Below are positions 30,906 to 34,028 of a DNA stretch of 34,028 nucleotides, in pieces. The DNA is from JBLHKW01 sp047618565 (GTDB taxonomy: Bacteria > Planctomycetota > UBA1135 > GCA-002686595). The stretch's first letter is position 1. Each line of letters begins with the position of its first letter. The notes beneath the pieces are model-generated. The model searched no databases. It was not told where the DNA came from and saw only the letters and a program-made list of their open reading frames with translations. The translations under genes were made by a program, and so were the position numbers. Where the stretch lies: positions 1-34,028 of the forward strand of contig JBLHKW010000045.1 of assembly GCA_047618565.1 (NCBI GenBank), in the 5' to 3' direction.

Positions 30906-31349
30906 TCAGGCCTGGCCCACGGCGGTCGTTCTGCCGCTCACGTCCTCACGACTGAGGAGGTAGTAGGGGCCGTGGCTGTCGGTCAGGCGCGTGACCCGGG
31001 CTCGGAACACGTGCAGCTCGTCGCCGACGGCTTCCGGGGCCTGCATCTCGAAGGCTGCGCGCTCGCCCGCCAGGACGGCCTGCAGGCCGCGGGCGAACAA
31101 TCCGGCATCCGTATCCGCGTGGCGCGCCGCCTTCTCGCAGATCAGCCGGTAGTCGGCGCCGATCTCCCGGCTGTGCAGGTCGGAGTCGCTGTCGACGCCG
31201 CGCTCCTGCCAGGCCTGGTTGATGCTGTGGATGCACCCGTGGCGGTCCAGCAGGGCCACCGGCGAGGGCAGCGCATCGATCAGGTCACGGGTCTCGACGA
31301 GGGTCAGTCCGGAAGGGCTCAGCTGCATGGCGTTGGATGAGAGGGGCAC
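30906..31349 (-). CDS. Stand-alone PAS-domain protein
   Basis: A 147-residue protein that is essentially one PAS domain: LIDALPSPVALLDRHGCIHSINQAW (start of the fold, about 23-47), GADYRLICEKAA, LQAVLAGERAAFEMQAPE, HVFRARVTRLTDSHGPYYLLSREDVS. It lacks any histidine kinase, GGDEF, HTH or methyl-accepting output region, so it would sense a ligand or redox state and act through a partner. It starts at GTG (31349) with AAGGAGA upstream. It sits between the polyferredoxin gene and polA on the same strand, with gaps of 152 and 131 nt. Partnership with the polyferredoxin is a guess. Confidence 0.8.
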   Translation of the reverse strand: MPLSSNAMQLSPSGLTLVETRDLIDALPSPVALLDRHGCIHSINQAWQERGVDSDSDLHSREIGADYRLICEKAARHADTDAGLFARGLQAVLAGERAAFEMQAPEAVGDELHVFRARVTRLTDSHGPYYLLSREDVSGRTTAVGQA

Positions 31350-31391
31350 GGTGTCTCCTTGAGCGGTGTTCGAAGACGTATCGGCCGCGCA

Positions 31392-31413
31392 TTCGGTTTC
31401 CTTTCGGTTTCCT
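31392..31413. promoter_or_regulatory. Perfect tandem 11-bp direct repeat (TTCGGTTTCCT x2) upstream of the PAS gene
   Basis: TTCGGTTTCCT occurs at 31392-31402 and again at 31403-31413 with no gap. An 11-bp period in direct orientation is how OmpR/PhoB-type response regulators bind. It lies 43-64 nt upstream of the PAS gene start. No such regulator is encoded nearby, so the role is inferred. Confidence 0.4.
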
Positions 31414-31480
31414 TAAGGATTCCCGCGTGCCCATTCGCGAGCGCCCGGGATTGAGAGCGCCGGGCCAGGGGTCGCCCGGG

Positions 31481-34028
31481 TCAGTGCGCCTCGAGCCAGT
31501 TCTTGCCGTGCCCGAAGTCGACCTTCAGGGGCACGTCCAGGATGACCGCCTCCTCCATGCACCTGCGCACCAGCTCGCGCGTCTCCTCGAGCTCCTTGAG
31601 GGGCAATTCCAGCAGCAGCTCGTCATGCACCTGCAGCAGCACGCGCCCCTGCAGGGACGAGGCTTCCAGGGCCTCTTCGAGGTCGATCATGGCGCGCTTG
31701 ATGACGTCCGCCGCCGAGCCCTGCACGGGGGTGTTCACGGCCGCGTTCTCCGCGAAGACGCGCGTACGCTGGTCCGCCGCGTTGATGTCCGGGATCGGCC
31801 GCCGGCGCCCGAGCAGGGTCTCGACGTAGCCCTTCTCGCGTGCACTCTCGAGCGTCGCGTCGATCCACTCGCGCACCTTGGGAAAGGACGCGAAGTAGCG
31901 CTCGACGAACTCCTTCGCCTCGTTCAGGGTCAGGCCCGTCTCGCGCGCCAGGCGCTGGGGGCCCATGCCGTAGAGCAGGCCGAAGTTGATGGCCTTCGCG
32001 CGCGAGCGCATCTCGCGGTCCACGGCGTCCGCGTCCACCTGGAAGACCTTCGAAGCGGTCGAGGCGTGGATGTCGAGTCCCGCAGCGAAGGCCTCCGCCA
32101 TCGACGGATCCCCCGAGAGGTGGGCCATGACGCGCAGCTCGACCTGGCTGTAGTCCGCGGCCAGCAGCACCCATTCCCCGTGCTCATCCGGCTCCTTGGG
32201 CACGAACGCCTCGCGCATGCGGCGTCCACGCGCCGTGCGCACCGGGATGTTCTGCAGGTTCGGATCGCTCGACGAGAGTCGGCCCGTGGCCGCCGAGACC
32301 TGGCTGAACGAGCAGTGCACGCGCCCCGTGCGCTGGTTGATGTGGCCGGGCAGCGGGTCGACGTACGTGCTCTTGAGCTTCTGCGCCGCGCGGTACTCGA
32401 GCAGCCGTTGCACGATGGGAACCTCTCCGTACTTCTGGGACAGCGTCTGGTGGTCCGTGGCCCAGCCCGTCTTGGTGCGCTTGGGCCGCTTGACCCCGGC
32501 CGCCTCCTGGATGCACAGCTTCTCGAACAGGATCGCGCCCAGGGCGCGCGTGCTGTTGACGTTGAAGGTCTCCCCGGCGAGCTCGTGGATCGCGTTGGTG
32601 GCAACCTCGATGTCGATCTCGAGCTCCTTGCCGAGCTCGTCGAGCACGGAGGTGTCCAGCCGGATGCCGCGCCGTTCCATGTTCGTGAGCACGGGCACCA
32701 GCGGCATCTCGAGGTCGTAAAACAGTGACTTGGCGCCGCTTTGTTCCAGCTCCTCCTCGAGGATGGCCTTCAGGCGCCAGGTGACGTCCGCGTCCTCGCA
32801 GGCGTAGTCGGCCACCTGTTCGACCATCACTTCGGCCATGGTCACCCGGTTCTTGCCCGTTCCGATGATCTCACTGGTCGGGATCTTCTGGATGTTCAGG
32901 TAATGCAGGGCCAGCAGGTCCAGCCCATGTCGGCGCGAGGCCCCGGCCACGCAGAAGCTGGCGATCATCGTGTCGAAGTCCATGGGCGGCACGTCGAGGC
33001 CCTGACCCGCGAACACGAGCGCATCGTACTTGCCGTTCTGGCCCACGCGCGTCAGGTCCGGATCGGTGAGCAGGGGCTTCAATGCCTCGAGCAGGGCCTC
33101 GGGCCCGTCCGGGTGCACCGCCGGACTCTGGTTGAAGGGCACGTAGAACGCGCGCCCCTCCTGGGCGCTGAACGAGACACCGACGAGCTGCTCGTCGAGC
33201 GGATGCAGTCCCGTCGTCTCCGTGTCCACCGAGAACGCGCCCGCCTTGCGCAGCTCCTCGATCATCGCCTTCAACATCGCCTCGTCGTTGACCAGTACGT
33301 AGTCGCGCTCCACCTCCACGGTCGGCGCGCCCTCGCTCATGGCCTCCTTCAGCAATCGCTGGAAGTCGAGCCGCTTGAAGAGCGCGATCAGCGCCTCGGA
33401 ATCCGGCGCCGGCGCGGGCATGTCCGACACCGGCGGATCCAGGTCCATGTCCGTGCGGATCGTCACCAGGTCGAGGGACATGAGCAGCTGCTCCCGATCG
33501 CGCTCGATGTGCTCGCGCGCCTTGCCCTTGACCTCGTCCAGCCGCTCCAGCAGCCCACTCACCGAGCCGAACTCGCTGACCAGCTTGGCCGCCCCCTTCT
33601 CACCGATGCCCTTCACGCCCGGAACGTTGTCCGAAGCATCGCCCATGATGGCCAGCACATCGATGACGTGATCCGGCGTCGTCCCGAACTTCTCCGCCAC
33701 CGCCGCCACATCCTCGATCACCAGGTCGACGTTGGGCTTGAACACGTTGTAGAGCTTCACCCTGTCCGACACGACCTGCATGAAGTCCTTGTCGCCGGTC
33801 ACGATGAAGACCTCGTACCCCGCCCGTTCTCCCGCCAGCGCCAGGGTCCCGATCACATCATCCGCCTCGAACCCGGGCACCTCGTAGACGGGCACCCCAT
33901 GCGCCGCCGCGACCGCGCGCAGCTCGTCGAACTGGCTCGTCATCTCCTCGGGCGCCTTCTGCCGCGTGCCCTTGTACTCGGGATAGGTCTCGTGCCGGAA
34001 CGTCTTCCCGCGCGGGTCAAACGCAATC
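31481..34028 (-). CDS. polA: DNA polymerase I, N-terminus cut by window edge
   Basis: Replication and repair polymerase. About 848 residues are in the window; the N-terminal ~60 lie beyond base 34028, where translation is already open (FDPRGKTFRHETYPEYKGTR, the conserved 5'-nuclease start). The 5'-3' exonuclease has FEADDVIGTLA, TGDKDFMQVV and MGDASDNVPGVKGIGEKGAA. The 3'-5' proofreading domain appears active: VDTETTG (Asp and Glu of Exo I), NGKYDALVF and YACEDADVTW. The polymerase domain has DYSQVELRVMAHLSGD (motif A), KAINFGLLYGM (motif B) and QVHDELLLE (motif C). So all three activities are expected. It ends at TGA 31483-31481. Confidence 0.96.
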   Translation of the reverse strand, partial: IAFDPRGKTFRHETYPEYKGTRQKAPEEMTSQFDELRAVAAAHGVPVYEVPGFEADDVIGTLALAGERAGYEVFIVTGDKDFMQVVSDRVKLYNVFKPNVDLVIEDVAAVAEKFGTTPDHVIDVLAIMGDASDNVPGVKGIGEKGAAKLVSEFGSVSGLLERLDEVKGKAREHIERDREQLLMSLDLVTIRTDMDLDPPVSDMPAPAPDSEALIALFKRLDFQRLLKEAMSEGAPTVEVERDYVLVNDEAMLKAMIEELRKAGAFSVDTETTGLHPLDEQLVGVSFSAQEGRAFYVPFNQSPAVHPDGPEALLEALKPLLTDPDLTRVGQNGKYDALVFAGQGLDVPPMDFDTMIASFCVAGASRRHGLDLLALHYLNIQKIPTSEIIGTGKNRVTMAEVMVEQVADYACEDADVTWRLKAILEEELEQSGAKSLFYDLEMPLVPVLTNMERRGIRLDTSVLDELGKELEIDIEVATNAIHELAGETFNVNSTRALGAILFEKLCIQEAAGVKRPKRTKTGWATDHQTLSQKYGEVPIVQRLLEYRAAQKLKSTYVDPLPGHINQRTGRVHCSFSQVSAATGRLSSSDPNLQNIPVRTARGRRMREAFVPKEPDEHGEWVLLAADYSQVELRVMAHLSGDPSMAEAFAAGLDIHASTASKVFQVDADAVDREMRSRAKAINFGLLYGMGPQRLARETGLTLNEAKEFVERYFASFPKVREWIDATLESAREKGYVETLLGRRRPIPDINAADQRTRVFAENAAVNTPVQGSAADVIKRAMIDLEEALEASSLQGRVLLQVHDELLLELPLKELEETRELVRRCMEEAVILDVPLKVDFGHGKNWLEAH

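Overview
The window is GC-rich, gene-dense bacterial DNA with short intergenic gaps and many 1-11 nt start/stop overlaps. A class III glutamine synthetase, a head-to-head olefin (Ole) pathway, planctomycete-style secreted proteins and a short CTCTGTGT-type intergenic element together suggest a high-GC Planctomycetota or a relative. That assignment is an inference, since there is no rRNA or other marker here. No tRNA, rRNA, CRISPR array or transposase was seen.

Region 1 (1-1836) holds the 5' part of a minus-strand type III glutamine synthetase. Region 2 (2132-15370, minus strand) is the main item: fourteen consecutive genes read oleA, esterase, GbsR-like regulator, fabF, ACP, two FAD-dependent CrtI/RetSat-like oxidoreductases, fabG, fabZ-like, fabI-like, phosphopantetheinyl transferase, oleB, oleC, oleD. 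From the regulator to oleD nearly every junction overlaps. The locus has a full type II fatty-acid elongation set, its own carrier protein and PPTase, two polyene-acting FAD enzymes, and all four Ole enzymes that join two acyl chains head to head into a long olefin. I read it as a self-contained pathway for an unusual, probably polyunsaturated or otherwise modified, long-chain hydrocarbon. Parts of it resemble the FAS II plus phytoene-desaturase-like clusters proposed for ladderane synthesis in anammox planctomycetes, but here they are joined to Ole genes.

Region 3 (15487-17432, plus strand) has DNA polymerase IV and a small secreted protein. Region 4 (17983-23388, plus) is a translationally coupled tripartite efflux operon: TolC-like lipoprotein, HlyD-like adaptor, MacB-type ATPase, MacB-type permease. 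Region 5 (17433-27436) is marked by a family of about 175-bp repeats with terminal inverted repeats. There are three good copies and one broken copy, all in the same orientation and each starting 2-14 nt after a stop codon, which gives a gene-plus-repeat array. The genes between repeats are two secreted or envelope proteins. A VapBC-type toxin-antitoxin pair with a clear promoter and operator (27437-28160) follows.

Region 6 (28583-34028) has a secreted helical protein ending at a strong terminator, then minus-strand genes: a five-cluster polyferredoxin, a stand-alone PAS protein and most of DNA polymerase I, which runs off the right edge.
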